From the NCBI GenBank assembly GCA_034436045.1, contig DAOTVZ010000047.1:1-44572 (forward strand): 44,572 bases of DNA, written 5' to 3'. A model generated the notes under the pieces. It made no database searches and was not told the DNA's origin. It saw nothing but the letters and a program-made list of their open reading frames with translations. The position numbers were made by a program, and so were the translations under genes. Positions 23,687 through 32,204 of the stretch are shown one piece after another (position 1 is the first letter of the stretch; the number at the start of each line of letters is the position of its first letter). Source of the DNA: H111-94 sp034436045. Its GTDB lineage: Bacteria; Chloroflexota; Ktedonobacteria; Ktedonobacterales; Ktedonobacteraceae.

Positions 23687-26065
23687 TCACGCTCTTCGCA
23701 CATCCTTGCGCCGCAGGAAGAACACTGTTGAACTGAAGAGTAAGATGATAATAGCCAGGAGAATGCCCCAGACTAGCAGCAGATGTGTGATGGCTCCCGG
23801 CACAGCCGTTGCAGGGTTAAGAGAGACGTATAGCGTACCCTGATAGGAGAAACTGTCTACACCGAGTTTATCGGGATGTAAGCCAATCGAGGAACCCATA
23901 CCGGCCATTGCCCAGCGCATAGGAAAGATTGCGCCGATAATCTGGAGCGCGGGCGAACTCAACTCGAACAGCATGCCGGAGAAGATGACCTGTGGGATCA
24001 GTACCAGAGGGACGAAGCTCATGGCGCGGTCGGTATTGGGCGCGATGGTCGAGATAGTCAGGCCCAGCATCAATCCGGCCAGTGAGGCCAGCGCCAGCGT
24101 GATGTAGATTTCGAGCTGCACAGGCAAGAAGATGCCCTGGTGCAGAGGGGCCTTAAGATTGACCAGGTAGACCAGAATGGCGCTTTGCAGTAGACAGAGT
24201 ATACCCAGCACGACCACCTTTGACATAATATAAGGCCCGATACCCAGATTGACCATGCGCTCGCGGCGATAGATAGGGGCCTCTTTGACGATTTCGCGCG
24301 CACCGTTAATGCAACCGAACATGATGGCAGCAAAGCCCATAATGAAGAGGATCGTCTGGGCGTCCGCACCGGAGCCGGGGATAATGAAGGATTGCAAAAC
24401 CTGCACCTTCGACATATGCAGCTGTTGTGCTATCAGATTCCCCAACGGACTTTTCAGAATGTCAACTACGCGAGAACAGTTAATAGAGACGATGGGGCCG
24501 GAGCTAGCCAGGATGTTGGCGCGTGTCGGGCAGGTAGCAATACTGGTTGGTGTGAAGGTAGTGCTGCTGGTCAGAAACCACAGAATCAAAGCAATGACCG
24601 GTGCTTGCAAGAGCAGCAGGAGCAGGTTGCCCAGGTCATTTTTGAGCAGGGCCAGATAGCGCTGAGAGAGCAGGAGAAACTGGTGCCAGGGATGACCGTG
24701 TCTCGGCAACGTAATCGGTTCAGATGGTGCTAGCAAGACAGCACGCGCGGCAGGGCCTTCGGTCAGCGGTTGCGCGACATATTTTTGATAGTAGTCAGAG
24801 CGTTTAAAACGTTCCTCGGCTTCACGTGCCACGTCGGGCTGTTCCTCGGTTGGCTCCAGTGCCATGTAAATTTCAGCAAAATCGCGCGTATGAAAATAGT
24901 CTTTGGCTTCTTCAGGTGGCCCATAATAGGCCAGGCGACCGCCGCGTGCCAGAAAACATACGTAGTTGCAGACCTGAATATTTAGCGTAGTGTGTGTGAT
25001 CAGCACAATGGTGTGCCCTTTATCGGCCAGTTTGCGCAGCAGTAGCATCATTTTACGGTCTAAGCCGGGGTCGAGACCGGACGTTGGTTCGTCCAGAAAG
25101 AAGATACTGGGATTGGCAAGCAGTTCCAGGGCAATGGAGACACGCTTGCGCTCGCCGCCGGAGAGCTTTCTAACCAGCGTGTGCTGGCGATGCGCCATCT
25201 CTACATCTTCTAGCACCTCGTTGATGCGCCGCCTGATTTGCGTGTAGGTCAGGTCTTTGGGCAGGCGCAGGCGCGCGGCGTAATAGAGTGCACGTCTGAC
25301 CGTCAGGTTGCTGTGGATAATATCGTCCTGTGGCACGTAGCCCAGTTGTGTGTTGAAAACTTCCAGGTTATGGTAATAGTCCTGTCCATTATAAAGAACC
25401 TGCCCTTCGCTGGCAGGTTTCAGGCCGCTCAGCGCGTTGAGCAACGTGGTCTTGCCGGTACCGGAACCACCGACGATTGCGACGAACGAGCGCGCGGGAA
25501 TATCGAGCGAAATATCATTCAGCAAGAGCGTTCGTCGTGGCCCCACCTGTTTGAGATGGATCGCATCGACCTGGATGCCCATGCTCTCGTCTTTGGGCAA
25601 CAGGTGCGTGCCGGTGTAGGTGAGCTGAAACGGCCCGATACGTATCTGGTCGCCCGGCACCAGTTCTTTGCGCTTGATACGACGCCCATTGACATAGACA
25701 TGATTGGTGCTGTGTAGATCGACGAGACGATAGGTGCCGTTGATTCGTTCCAGGCGCGCATGATGACCCGATACCTGCTGAGAATCTAACACGAGCATGT
25801 TATCGGACAGACGTCCAATTGTGATAATGCTATCTTGCAACGCGAACGGCGGAAGCTCGTGCGAGCTATTGCCCCCTGGTGCCTTGAGCTTCTGCGTCCG
25901 TTGCCGCTCTTCTGGCTCCTGATGACTGGCCTCGTGTTCGGTGGTGTCTTGTGGGCGAACCGACTCTTGTTGAATTATCTTATGTTCGGCTGTATTTTGC
26001 GCTGGCGTTGGGCGAGATGGCTCCTGTGGCGTGACCTCTTGTATATCCGACTTTTCGTATTCCAT
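23687..26065 (-). CDS. FHA-domain ABC transporter (ABCG half-transporter type)
   Basis: A 792-residue fusion. A hydrophilic Gln/Glu-rich N terminus (1-75) is followed by an FHA domain (about 78-152: ITIGRLSDNMLVLD, VSGHHARLE, NHVYVNGRRI) that binds phosphothreonine. The ATPase domain (165-400) has Walker A GGSGTGKTT (199-207), the LSGGERKRVSIALELL signature and IFFLDEPTSGLD. An ABC2-type membrane domain (about 460-790) has six hydrophobic helices and a large loop between helices one and two. This is the reverse ATPase-membrane order of ABCG proteins. It is probably an exporter of an unknown substrate gated by a Ser/Thr kinase. GGGAG precedes ATG 26065. It is divergent from two WXG100 genes 250 bp away. 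Confidence 0.9.
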   Translation of the reverse strand: MEYEKSDIQEVTPQEPSRPTPAQNTAEHKIIQQESVRPQDTTEHEASHQEPEERQRTQKLKAPGGNSSHELPPFALQDSIITIGRLSDNMLVLDSQQVSGHHARLERINGTYRLVDLHSTNHVYVNGRRIKRKELVPGDQIRIGPFQLTYTGTHLLPKDESMGIQVDAIHLKQVGPRRTLLLNDISLDIPARSFVAIVGGSGTGKTTLLNALSGLKPASEGQVLYNGQDYYHNLEVFNTQLGYVPQDDIIHSNLTVRRALYYAARLRLPKDLTYTQIRRRINEVLEDVEMAHRQHTLVRKLSGGERKRVSIALELLANPSIFFLDEPTSGLDPGLDRKMMLLLRKLADKGHTIVLITHTTLNIQVCNYVCFLARGGRLAYYGPPEEAKDYFHTRDFAEIYMALEPTEEQPDVAREAEERFKRSDYYQKYVAQPLTEGPAARAVLLAPSEPITLPRHGHPWHQFLLLSQRYLALLKNDLGNLLLLLLQAPVIALILWFLTSSTTFTPTSIATCPTRANILASSGPIVSINCSRVVDILKSPLGNLIAQQLHMSKVQVLQSFIIPGSGADAQTILFIMGFAAIMFGCINGAREIVKEAPIYRRERMVNLGIGPYIMSKVVVLGILCLLQSAILVYLVNLKAPLHQGIFLPVQLEIYITLALASLAGLMLGLTISTIAPNTDRAMSFVPLVLIPQVIFSGMLFELSSPALQIIGAIFPMRWAMAGMGSSIGLHPDKLGVDSFSYQGTLYVSLNPATAVPGAITHLLLVWGILLAIIILLFSSTVFFLRRKDVRRA

Positions 26066-26316
26066 CGTTTTTCTCCCAGACGTAGTTGTATATATCTCTT
26101 CTAGTTATATTTATCACACGGATCAGCCGGACAAAAGAGAAACGATGCTTCAGCTTCGCTTTACCGGTGGATTGATCTTCTTCTGTTTAGCGAAGAGGCA
26201 TACTGGTAACAGGTGAGGCGAGAGACAGAAACGTGTTATCGAAACTGTCCATCGCGTTACCGACGGATAGTGTTGAAAAACTGTATGCACACACCACCTA
26301 TTAAGGAGGCGTTTTC

Positions 26317-26592
26317 ATGGGTACGATCCATATTAATACTGATTTGCTACGCCAGTTGGGTCAGGTCTTTTATCAACTCAACGATCAGATTCAGAACAGC
26401 ATCGAGGCGCAGATTCAGGGCTATACTAGCCAGGTTGAGGGTGACTGGCAGGGTGTCAGCCGTCAGCATTACGACCAGCTCTACCAGGACTGGCGCAATG
26501 CTACCAACCAGGTTGTGCAGCTTGGCGAGCAACTGGCGCTTCATATCCAGAACACGGCTCAACTCTTCGAGCAGGCCGACCAGAGTCTTTAA
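26317..26592 (+). CDS. WXG100 family protein, first of a tandem pair
   Basis: A 91-residue helical-hairpin protein of the WXG100/ESAT-6 superfamily, usually a substrate or chaperone of type VII secretion. The Trp-x-Gly turn is in EGDWQGVSR at about residue 45, with an amphipathic helix on each side. The C terminus ends FEQADQSL. A very strong SD (AAGGAGG) lies 10 nt upstream, suggesting high expression. No EssC/EccC ATPase is in the window. The only transporter nearby is the divergent FHA-ABC protein. The paralogue downstream is about half identical and has the same ends. Confidence 0.85.
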   Translation: MGTIHINTDLLRQLGQVFYQLNDQIQNSIEAQIQGYTSQVEGDWQGVSRQHYDQLYQDWRNATNQVVQLGEQLALHIQNTAQLFEQADQSL

Positions 26593-26670
26593 CGTTATCC
26601 TGTGGTGCGCGTTGGCAGGTCTCACTCTGCCAGCGCGTTGCCCGGTGATATGGAGAAGGAGCAGCATAGA

Positions 26671-26946
26671 ATGGGGAGCATTCATGTCAATACCGATCTG
26701 ATGCGTCAGCTTGGCACACTGTTTGTGCAGTTGAACGAACAGATCGAAAATCAGTTGGAGCCACAGATTCAGCATGCAGTGGCGCAACTGGAAGGAGATT
26801 GGCTCGGTGTCAGCCGCCAGCATTTTGATACCTTGCTCATGCAGTGGCGCTCTTCGGTGATGAGCCTGACGAACTGGGGAGAATCCATCGGGCGACACCT
26901 GCAGGAGACCGCCAGCCGTTTCGAGCAAGCCGACCAGAGTCTGTAA
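26671..26946 (+). CDS. WXG100 family protein, second of a tandem pair
   Basis: A 91-residue paralogue of the previous gene. It has the same start pattern (MGSIHVNTDLMRQLG against MGTIHINTDLLRQLG), the turn GDWLGVSRQH and the same C-terminal FEQADQSL. ATG 26671 is chosen because AAGGAG (26656-26661) lies 9 nt upstream and the length then equals the paralogue; the open frame extends to 26602. The pair probably forms a heterodimer, as WXG100 proteins encoded together often do. It ends in a strong terminator at 26953. Confidence 0.85.
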   Translation: MGSIHVNTDLMRQLGTLFVQLNEQIENQLEPQIQHAVAQLEGDWLGVSRQHFDTLLMQWRSSVMSLTNWGESIGRHLQETASRFEQADQSL

Positions 26947-26952
26947 TCTATC

Positions 26953-27001
26953 GTCGGGATAGGATTGATCGGGTTCACAGTGCAATCAATCCTATCCCGA
27001 C
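26953..27001. terminator. Bidirectional terminator, perfect 17-bp inverted repeat
   Basis: Arms 26953-26969 and 26985-27001 (starting GTCGGGATAGG) are exact complements around a 15-nt loop. TTTT follows at 27005. It separates the WXG100 pair from the convergent M16 peptidase gene. Confidence 0.8.
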
Positions 27002-27021
27002 AGCTTTTCGGATAAGAAGGG

Positions 27022-28293
27022 TCAGGCCAGTAGCTCTGCTTCGGTGAGAGGACCGAGCGCAGTGAGAACCTTTTTTTCGCGCATGGGGAAGCGGCGCAGA
27101 GCACGCATCACATCGGTGGTCGTCACCTTTTCCACGCGCTCGATCTCTTCCTCAACGGTAAGCAGGCGGCCCTCTGTTACCCAATCGTTGGCGATGGTGC
27201 GCATGCGCGAGAAGGTTGATTCGCTGCTCAGCACCATCGAGCTAATCCACTTGTCTTTGGCGCGTTGCAGTTCATCTTCATAGATACCGTCGTTGAGCAG
27301 GCTATCCAGTTCGGCGTGTAGGAGCTTCAGCACGCGCGGGGCCATTTCCGGCGTTGAGTTGGCCTCCATCAGCATGATGCCCGTGCCCTCCATAGCCCAG
27401 ATACCGGCACTGGCCGACTCGGCCAATCCCTTCTGATAGATGTTCCAGTAGAGGCGCGAGCCGTCACTATCGCCCAGGATGCTGCCGCCAAGGGCGGCCG
27501 CATAGTAGTCAGGGTCTTTCACATCAACGGCGGGCATAGCGATGAGCATGATCTGCTGCTTGAGCTTTTTATCCACAATGACATTATTAATGGGATGTGC
27601 TGGCTCGTAGTGAGAGACATCGCGTCCGCTCTCGCCGACGCGCCAGTTGCTGCAATGTTGCTCCGCCAGTTCAAGCACATGCGGCCAGTCGAACTTGCCG
27701 GCCACTGCCAGAACGAGGTTGTTGGCGGCATAACGGCGCTTCCAATAATCGCGCATCTGCTCAATCTTCATGCCGCGAATGCTCTCCGGCGTCCCCAACA
27801 CATCATGGCCCAGTGGATGGTTGCCAAAGTAGGTCTGCATCAGGCGGCGATAGGCCGTGTTATAGGGTTGATCCTCTGAACGTGCGATCTCGTTGATGAT
27901 CACCTCTTTCTCCGTCTCAAAGTCGTGTTCGTCCAGACGTGGATACATCATGTCGCTGAGCAGTGCCAGCGCGCGATCCAGATACTCGCCCAGCACACGT
28001 GCATAGTAGACGGTGGATTCGTGTGAGGTAAAAGCGTTGAGTTCCGCGCCGATCTTGTTAAACTCCAGAGTGATCTGTTGCCAGTTGAGCGTCTGCGTGC
28101 CCTTAAACATCATATGTTCCAGAAAGTGTGAGACGCCCGCGATGCTCGGATCATATTCGTCGCGCGATCCTGTGCGCACATAATACGAAACAGCCACCGA
28201 CTCAAAATCTGGCATGGGCTGCGCCACAATTTGCAAGCCATTGGCTAAACGATACGTATGAAACACAGTTCCGGTCGCTGTGGGTTCAGACAT
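27022..28293 (-). CDS. M16 family zinc peptidase (processing peptidase-like)
   Basis: A 423-residue single-chain M16 peptidase. The inverted zinc motif HFLEH lies at residues 56-60, and the third ligand, Glu134, is in EVIINEIARSEDQP. Two M16 domains follow (the second, inactive one begins at about 220). The TGSRDE and MFKGT segments match the bacterial mitochondrial-processing-peptidase-like group (YmxG/PqqL type). The partner M16 subunit often encoded beside it is absent. AAGGAGC precedes ATG 28293, and a good promoter lies at 28366-28395. Its role in protein or peptide processing is inferred from the family. Confidence 0.9.
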   Translation of the reverse strand: MSEPTATGTVFHTYRLANGLQIVAQPMPDFESVAVSYYVRTGSRDEYDPSIAGVSHFLEHMMFKGTQTLNWQQITLEFNKIGAELNAFTSHESTVYYARVLGEYLDRALALLSDMMYPRLDEHDFETEKEVIINEIARSEDQPYNTAYRRLMQTYFGNHPLGHDVLGTPESIRGMKIEQMRDYWKRRYAANNLVLAVAGKFDWPHVLELAEQHCSNWRVGESGRDVSHYEPAHPINNVIVDKKLKQQIMLIAMPAVDVKDPDYYAAALGGSILGDSDGSRLYWNIYQKGLAESASAGIWAMEGTGIMLMEANSTPEMAPRVLKLLHAELDSLLNDGIYEDELQRAKDKWISSMVLSSESTFSRMRTIANDWVTEGRLLTVEEEIERVEKVTTTDVMRALRRFPMREKKVLTALGPLTEAELLA

Positions 28294-28365
28294 GAGATGT
28301 TGCTCCTTCGCTCTTGCGCGAGGCTAGAGAATGTTTGCTGAGAGAAGTGTCGCTCTTTATAGAGC

Positions 28366-28395
28366 ATGATAGCCTTAGACGGGGGGAATTGTCAA
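28366..28395 (-). promoter_or_regulatory. Sigma-A promoter for the M16 peptidase
   Basis: On the minus strand: a perfect TTGACA (28390-28395), an 18-bp spacer, and TATCAT (28366-28371). The start site would be about 65 nt before the ATG. Confidence 0.65.
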
Positions 28396-28458
28396 ATGCT
28401 GTAAACTGTTGACTGGGCGAGTGCTTGCCTTGCCGCACAGGTGCTCTGTTTGCTTTGC

Positions 28459-30249
28459 TCAAGTATTCAAGCGGCGCAGGGTCTGGCGAACCCTGTGCAG
28501 ATTTTCCTGAATATGTTTTGTTTGCGCGTCGTGGGGATACAGAAGCTGTAGCACTTCCAGCGCGGCCTCGTAACAGGCGATGGCCGAGGTCAGGTGCTGA
28601 CGAATATCGCCATCAGGCAGGCTGCAATAGGCGTTACCGCAATTGTTCAGGCAAGCCGCCCATTCCAGTGGAAAACGGTCGGGCACATAAAAGCGCGCCG
28701 CCTCTCGATAGCAGGCAATAGCCGCTTCCAGATGTCCCTGTCGGTCGCCTTCCTGCAAATTGTGGTAGGCGTCGCCCAGGCTGAACTGAAGTGCGGCCCA
28801 GGCCGCCGATGGTTCCTCTTGACTGAAGACCAGCAGGGCAGCGCGGAAAGCTGCAATGGCCCTTTTCAGATGGGCCTGACGGTCGCCCGTGGTGAGAGCA
28901 ACATACGCCTGACCCAGGTTATACTGGATGGTGGCCCAGTAGCGCGGGTAAGCCTTGCGGTTGTAGACCTGCAGGGCCTGTTGATGGTGCATGATGGCCC
29001 GTTGCAGGTTCGCGTCGCGCTCACCCTGCATGAGATTTTGGTAGGCATTGCCCAGATGCTGATGCAGCGCGGCCCAACCGAGCGGAAATTCTTGCTGTGT
29101 GTAGACCAGCAGAGCCTGTTCCAGACAGGCGATAGCTTGCTGTAAAGACGATTGTTGCTCGTCATCGGGCAGGTCGAGATAGGTCAGACCGAGCATGTTA
29201 TATGTCTTGGCCCATTCTATCGGCGTCGTTTCGCGCTGGTAGACGGTGAGCGCATTTTGAAAACAGGCGATGGCGCGCCTGAGATTGCTCTGCTGATCGC
29301 CAATGCTGAGCAGACTGCAAGCATACCCCAGGTTGCTCTGCACATTAGCCCAGAGCAGCGGCGTTTCTTCACGGGTATAGACCAGCAGGCTCTCTTCATA
29401 GCAGGCGATGGCCTTTGTGAGATAGCCGGGTGCCTCGTTCTGCGCCAGTGTACGATAAACTGTACCCATATGTTGCTTGATGTCTGCCCACAGCAAAGGA
29501 TAGCGCGTCTGCGTGAGGATTCGCAGTGCGGCCTGATAGCAGTCCAGCGAGTGGTAGAGATTCTCGTTGGCCTCGCCAGGGGGGAGCAGCGCATAGAGCC
29601 TGCCCAGCAACTTCTGGGTGCGGCCCCACAACACCGGCTCTTTATCGGGAGTAAAGATGAGCAGTGAGTTGCGATAACAGGCAATGGCCTGCTCTAAATG
29701 TTTGTGGAAATCCTCGTCGATCCAGAAGGTGTAGACATCGGCCATGCTGCTCTGCACACGGCCCCACTCTTCGGGATAGGCTTCAAAGGTATAGACTTCG
29801 AGCGCGGCCTGAAGATAGTGCAAGGCTTTGGCGACATAGGTCATATCCGCCTCTATGCCCGATCTGGAATGTAGGGAGGTTTCCTGGCAGATTTCCAGGC
29901 AGGTCAGGCCGAGTTGATACTGCATCTCGGCCCAGATCGGCGCGAACAGCTCGCGCGTTGTGATTTCCAGCGAGATTTGCAGGTGCGAGAGGCTCTTGCA
30001 CAAATTCTGCTGGCGATCCCCTTTAAGCAGGTACCGATAGGCAATGCCGAGCGCCTGATGAGTTTTAGCCCAATCGATGGGAGCCGTATCGAGCCGATAG
30101 CCCTCCAGGGCGGCCTGAAAACAGCGAATGGCCCGTTGCAAGTTGTCTTGCTGATCCCCCTCAGCAGTGGTGCTGTAGCGCCTACCGAGTGCGTACTGGG
30201 CATCTGCGGCATCACGCCTCTCTTGCTCGTTCATAATGGTCTGTCGCAT
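28459..30249 (-). CDS. Protein made of twelve 46-residue TPR-like repeats
   Basis: A protein of about 596 residues built almost wholly of repeats. Each has the pattern LxxAIxCYxxALxVY, a linker with a conserved WA (for example PIEWAKTYNMLG), and a GD/E-R-x segment before the next repeat. In the best-kept region four successive units are exactly 46 residues long. This is longer than the 34-residue canonical TPR because of a loop between repeats. It is likely a cytoplasmic scaffold, since no catalytic, signal or membrane segment is seen. Start ATG 30249 or 30234 is favoured: the promoter at 30300-30329 rules out the longer frame to 30351. Neither ATG has a clear SD. Confidence 0.8.
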   Translation of the reverse strand: MRQTIMNEQERRDAADAQYALGRRYSTTAEGDQQDNLQRAIRCFQAALEGYRLDTAPIDWAKTHQALGIAYRYLLKGDRQQNLCKSLSHLQISLEITTRELFAPIWAEMQYQLGLTCLEICQETSLHSRSGIEADMTYVAKALHYLQAALEVYTFEAYPEEWGRVQSSMADVYTFWIDEDFHKHLEQAIACYRNSLLIFTPDKEPVLWGRTQKLLGRLYALLPPGEANENLYHSLDCYQAALRILTQTRYPLLWADIKQHMGTVYRTLAQNEAPGYLTKAIACYEESLLVYTREETPLLWANVQSNLGYACSLLSIGDQQSNLRRAIACFQNALTVYQRETTPIEWAKTYNMLGLTYLDLPDDEQQSSLQQAIACLEQALLVYTQQEFPLGWAALHQHLGNAYQNLMQGERDANLQRAIMHHQQALQVYNRKAYPRYWATIQYNLGQAYVALTTGDRQAHLKRAIAAFRAALLVFSQEEPSAAWAALQFSLGDAYHNLQEGDRQGHLEAAIACYREAARFYVPDRFPLEWAACLNNCGNAYCSLPDGDIRQHLTSAIACYEAALEVLQLLYPHDAQTKHIQENLHRVRQTLRRLNT

Positions 30250-30299
30250 CGCTCGAAAAAGAAATAGAGAGCTAAAGTTTGTAAAGTGGCATCTTCTGG

Positions 30300-30329
30300 A
30301 TTGTACGAAATAGTCATAAGTTCTGTCAA
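30300..30329 (-). promoter_or_regulatory. Sigma-A promoter for the TPR gene
   Basis: On the minus strand: a perfect TTGACA (30324-30329), an 18-bp spacer, and TACAAT (30300-30305). The transcript would start near 30293. Confidence 0.7.
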
Positions 30330-30511
30330 CAATGGACAGGGCATGACGCAATTCTGATACTTACTTAATATGCCGGTTAGCTAGCTTATATATATGTAAG
30401 TCAAGTGTATTTTACATTTTGTGAGCCAATTGAGAACTAGAGTACATACGAACTAGCCCCAAAATCTTTTTACTGCCTCGGAGTTATGTAGATATATTGG
30501 TTGAGGATAGG

Positions 30512-30540
30512 TTGACAAACTGAGGGAACTAAGGCATAAT
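30512..30540 (+). promoter_or_regulatory. Near-consensus promoter for the secreted protein gene
   Basis: A perfect TTGACA (30512-30517), exactly 17 bp, then CATAAT (30535-30540). The leader to ATG 30590 is about 43 nt. The remaining AT-rich interval 30352-30511 shows no other feature. Confidence 0.7.
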
Positions 30541-30589
30541 TAAGAACAGGGTACAACAGTGCTATAGAAGAAAAGGAGATGAGTTCCCA

Positions 30590-31366
30590 ATGTGTAAAGT
30601 TGCACTCATCAAATCTATCAGATGGGGAGTAATGATTGTTGTACTTGTAACTTTGTGCGTCGCGTCCTGGGTGGGAACTGCGACTGCCGCCAGTGGTGTA
30701 GACGTGAGTAGAGGCGTGATTTACTATAATGTCAGCCCCGCCCAAGCTGGCCTCTCTCAATTTACGACCGTGTGGATTAAAGGTAAGGTAGTCAATGGAG
30801 TCTGCCATCATGTCGTCCAGATGCAGAATCGATCTAGCAAGGCTCCCCTGATTATTCAGCAAATCGCGTATAATCCTGCGACTTGCAGTGATCTCGTTCG
30901 TGAGGGATATGGTTCAGGACTCCAGAGCAGACTACATCCATTGTCCAACTATGGCTTCGCTACATCCGGCGCTGGGTGCTACGGATATAATGAAATCTAT
31001 ACAACATGGTGGGACCCTGCAGGGATTAATGTATCTGCCGTAACAACTTGTATTGGAGACCCATCAAGCTGTTTATTTAGTGATATAGGTGATAAACGTG
31101 AATGGTACACCTACTCGGGATGGATCGAGGTTAGTGATCGCTTGGCCTCTGGAGGCGACGGTAATTGGTGTTATGGCGAATCTTATAACCATATGCACAA
31201 TACTCCCTTCTGTGGGGGTACAGATATTTACTATAACCCAAATACTTATGGACAGGATTTAGCTGGAGCTGAATATGGCAATCCGAACACGTGGGTGACA
31301 GGCTGCGATTCTGGGCTTCTCCACTACACCTGGCAACTAGACCCCGGTAATATAGTAGGGCCATAG
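30590..31366 (+). CDS. Secreted protein of unknown function with several cysteines
   Basis: A 258-residue protein I do not recognise. It starts with a Sec signal peptide: a Lys/Arg-containing n-region, the core WGVMIVVLVTLCVASWVG, and a probable cut after TATAA at about residue 34. The mature part is rich in Gly, Tyr, Trp, Asn and Ser. Several cysteines could form disulphides (for example NGVCHH, PATCSD, GAGCYGY, TTCIGDPSSC, NWCYG, PFCGGT, VTGCDS). AAGGAG lies 11 nt before the ATG and the promoter is close to consensus, so it may be strongly expressed. The gene is AT-richer than its neighbours, which suggests transfer or relaxed composition. It stands alone. Confidence 0.7.
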   Translation: MCKVALIKSIRWGVMIVVLVTLCVASWVGTATAASGVDVSRGVIYYNVSPAQAGLSQFTTVWIKGKVVNGVCHHVVQMQNRSSKAPLIIQQIAYNPATCSDLVREGYGSGLQSRLHPLSNYGFATSGAGCYGYNEIYTTWWDPAGINVSAVTTCIGDPSSCLFSDIGDKREWYTYSGWIEVSDRLASGGDGNWCYGESYNHMHNTPFCGGTDIYYNPNTYGQDLAGAEYGNPNTWVTGCDSGLLHYTWQLDPGNIVGP

Positions 31367-31424
31367 TTGGTCAACAATAGTAATCTCTTGCTTCTGGACG
31401 GAGGTGGATGGCTATCCTACGAAC

Positions 31425-31598
31425 TTACTGATTTGTCATAGGTACTTCTTTTTCGATATAGATTGCCAGCATATAGAGGGCCATGATAATGACCCGATTG
31501 TTGCTGGCAATGCCATAAAGATGGCTTGAATCCTTTGTTCTGTCAGTTATTCGCCATAACATGGGCTGGACACTGATCCTGCTGGCCTGGCTGATCAT
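31425..31598 (-). CDS. Possible 57-residue small membrane protein or gene remnant
   Basis: A minus-strand frame from ATG 31598 to TAA 31425 reads naturally from about residue 11: PMLWRITDRTK, SHLYGIASNNR, then a short hydrophobic helix (VIIMALYMLAIYI) and EKEVPMTNQ. Upstream GCAGG is a weak SD. It overlaps a plus-strand small ORF in antisense. It may be a real small protein, the end of a decayed gene, or chance. Confidence 0.35.
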   Translation of the reverse strand: MISQASRISVQPMLWRITDRTKDSSHLYGIASNNRVIIMALYMLAIYIEKEVPMTNQ

Positions 31599-31644
31599 CG
31601 TCGGCCTGCTCTATTACTTCCTGCTACCAGCAGCCATGCGCTAA
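31561..31644 (+). CDS. Possible 27-residue single-helix membrane peptide
   Basis: ATG 31561 to TAA 31644 codes a 27-residue peptide that is nearly all one hydrophobic helix (LILLAWLIIVGLLYYFLL) ending PAAMR. No SD is seen. It is followed 22 bp later by a strong hairpin. It is antisense to the minus-strand small ORF over 38 bp, so at most one of them is likely real. Confidence 0.3.
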   Translation: MGWTLILLAWLIIVGLLYYFLLPAAMR

Positions 31645-31665
31645 TAGATACAGTAGGCAGGACGT

Positions 31666-31728
31666 GTGCACGGCACCGCCCCTATCCTGCATGGCAATAC
31701 CGTGTAGGATAGGGGCGGTGCTTGCACT
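31666..31728. terminator. Strong hairpin upstream of the groE promoter
   Basis: GCACCGCCCCTATCCT (31673-31688) and its perfect complement (31706-31721) form a 16-bp stem. GTGCA and TGCAC outside them extend it after a small bulge. It insulates the groE promoter from upstream transcription. The interval 31367-31424 shows nothing else. An additional 10-bp inverted repeat (31462-31471 with 31502-31511) lies inside the small-ORF region. Confidence 0.65.
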
Positions 31729-31762
31729 CGCTCTGTTCTCTTGCTCAAACATTTTCACCCCC

Positions 31763-31791
31763 TTGCGCACGGGCTAACAATGTTGTATTAT
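31763..31791 (+). promoter_or_regulatory. groE promoter
   Basis: TTGCGC (31763-31768), 17 bp, then TATTAT (31786-31791), with an overlapping TATAAT at 31789-31794. Transcription would start around 31799, at the edge of the CIRCE operator. Confidence 0.6.
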
Positions 31792-31800
31792 AATTGACGG

Positions 31801-31827
31801 TTTGCACTCTCAAGGTGAGAGTGCTAA
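31801..31827 (+). promoter_or_regulatory. CIRCE operator (HrcA binding site)
   Basis: TTTGCACTC, nine bases, GAGTGCTAA. This matches the CIRCE consensus TTAGCACTC-N9-GAGTGCTAA with one mismatch. HrcA bound here represses groES-groEL until heat or unfolded protein titrates GroEL. hrcA itself is not in the window. Confidence 0.93.
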
Positions 31828-31888
31828 CAGTCGCATAGATTGGCTCTCACCTTCTATACAATAGAGAACAAATTGGGAGGAATTTAGT

Positions 31889-32191
31889 ATGGCAGCAGTC
31901 AGTGTGAAGCTACGACCAATGGGTGATCGTCTCGTTGTCAAGCCGCTCGCACGTGAAACCGTCACGAAGAGTGGCATTGTGCTACCGGATACTGCGAAAG
32001 AAAAGCCTCAGGAGGGTGAAGTGCTGGCGGTCGGTCCCGGCAAGGTGCTGGATAACGGCAAGCGCTCCAACATGGAGATCAAAGTCGGGGAGCGCGTTCT
32101 GTTTGCCAAATATGCCGGAACAGAGGTGAAGATCGACGGCGAGGAGTATTTAATCCTGCGCGAAAGCGATGTTATGGGTATTGTTGAATAG
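31889..32191 (+). CDS. groES: Co-chaperonin GroES
   Basis: A 100-residue co-chaperonin that caps GroEL. The family start LRPMGDRLVVKPL, the mobile-loop region ETVTKSGIVLPDTAKEKP, the EGEVLAVGPGKV stretch and the C-terminal EYLILRESDVMGIVE are all standard. GGGAGGAA precedes ATG 31889. It is the first gene of the CIRCE-controlled operon, 13 bp before groEL. Confidence 0.98.
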   Translation: MAAVSVKLRPMGDRLVVKPLARETVTKSGIVLPDTAKEKPQEGEVLAVGPGKVLDNGKRSNMEIKVGERVLFAKYAGTEVKIDGEEYLILRESDVMGIVE

Positions 32192-32204
32192 GAGTTGATG
32201 TTTC

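Noticed and set aside
26144..26215. A 23-codon ORF between the ABC and WXG100 genes
   Set aside because: It has no clear protein character; the region also has a weak 7-bp inverted repeat and looks like a divergent promoter area.
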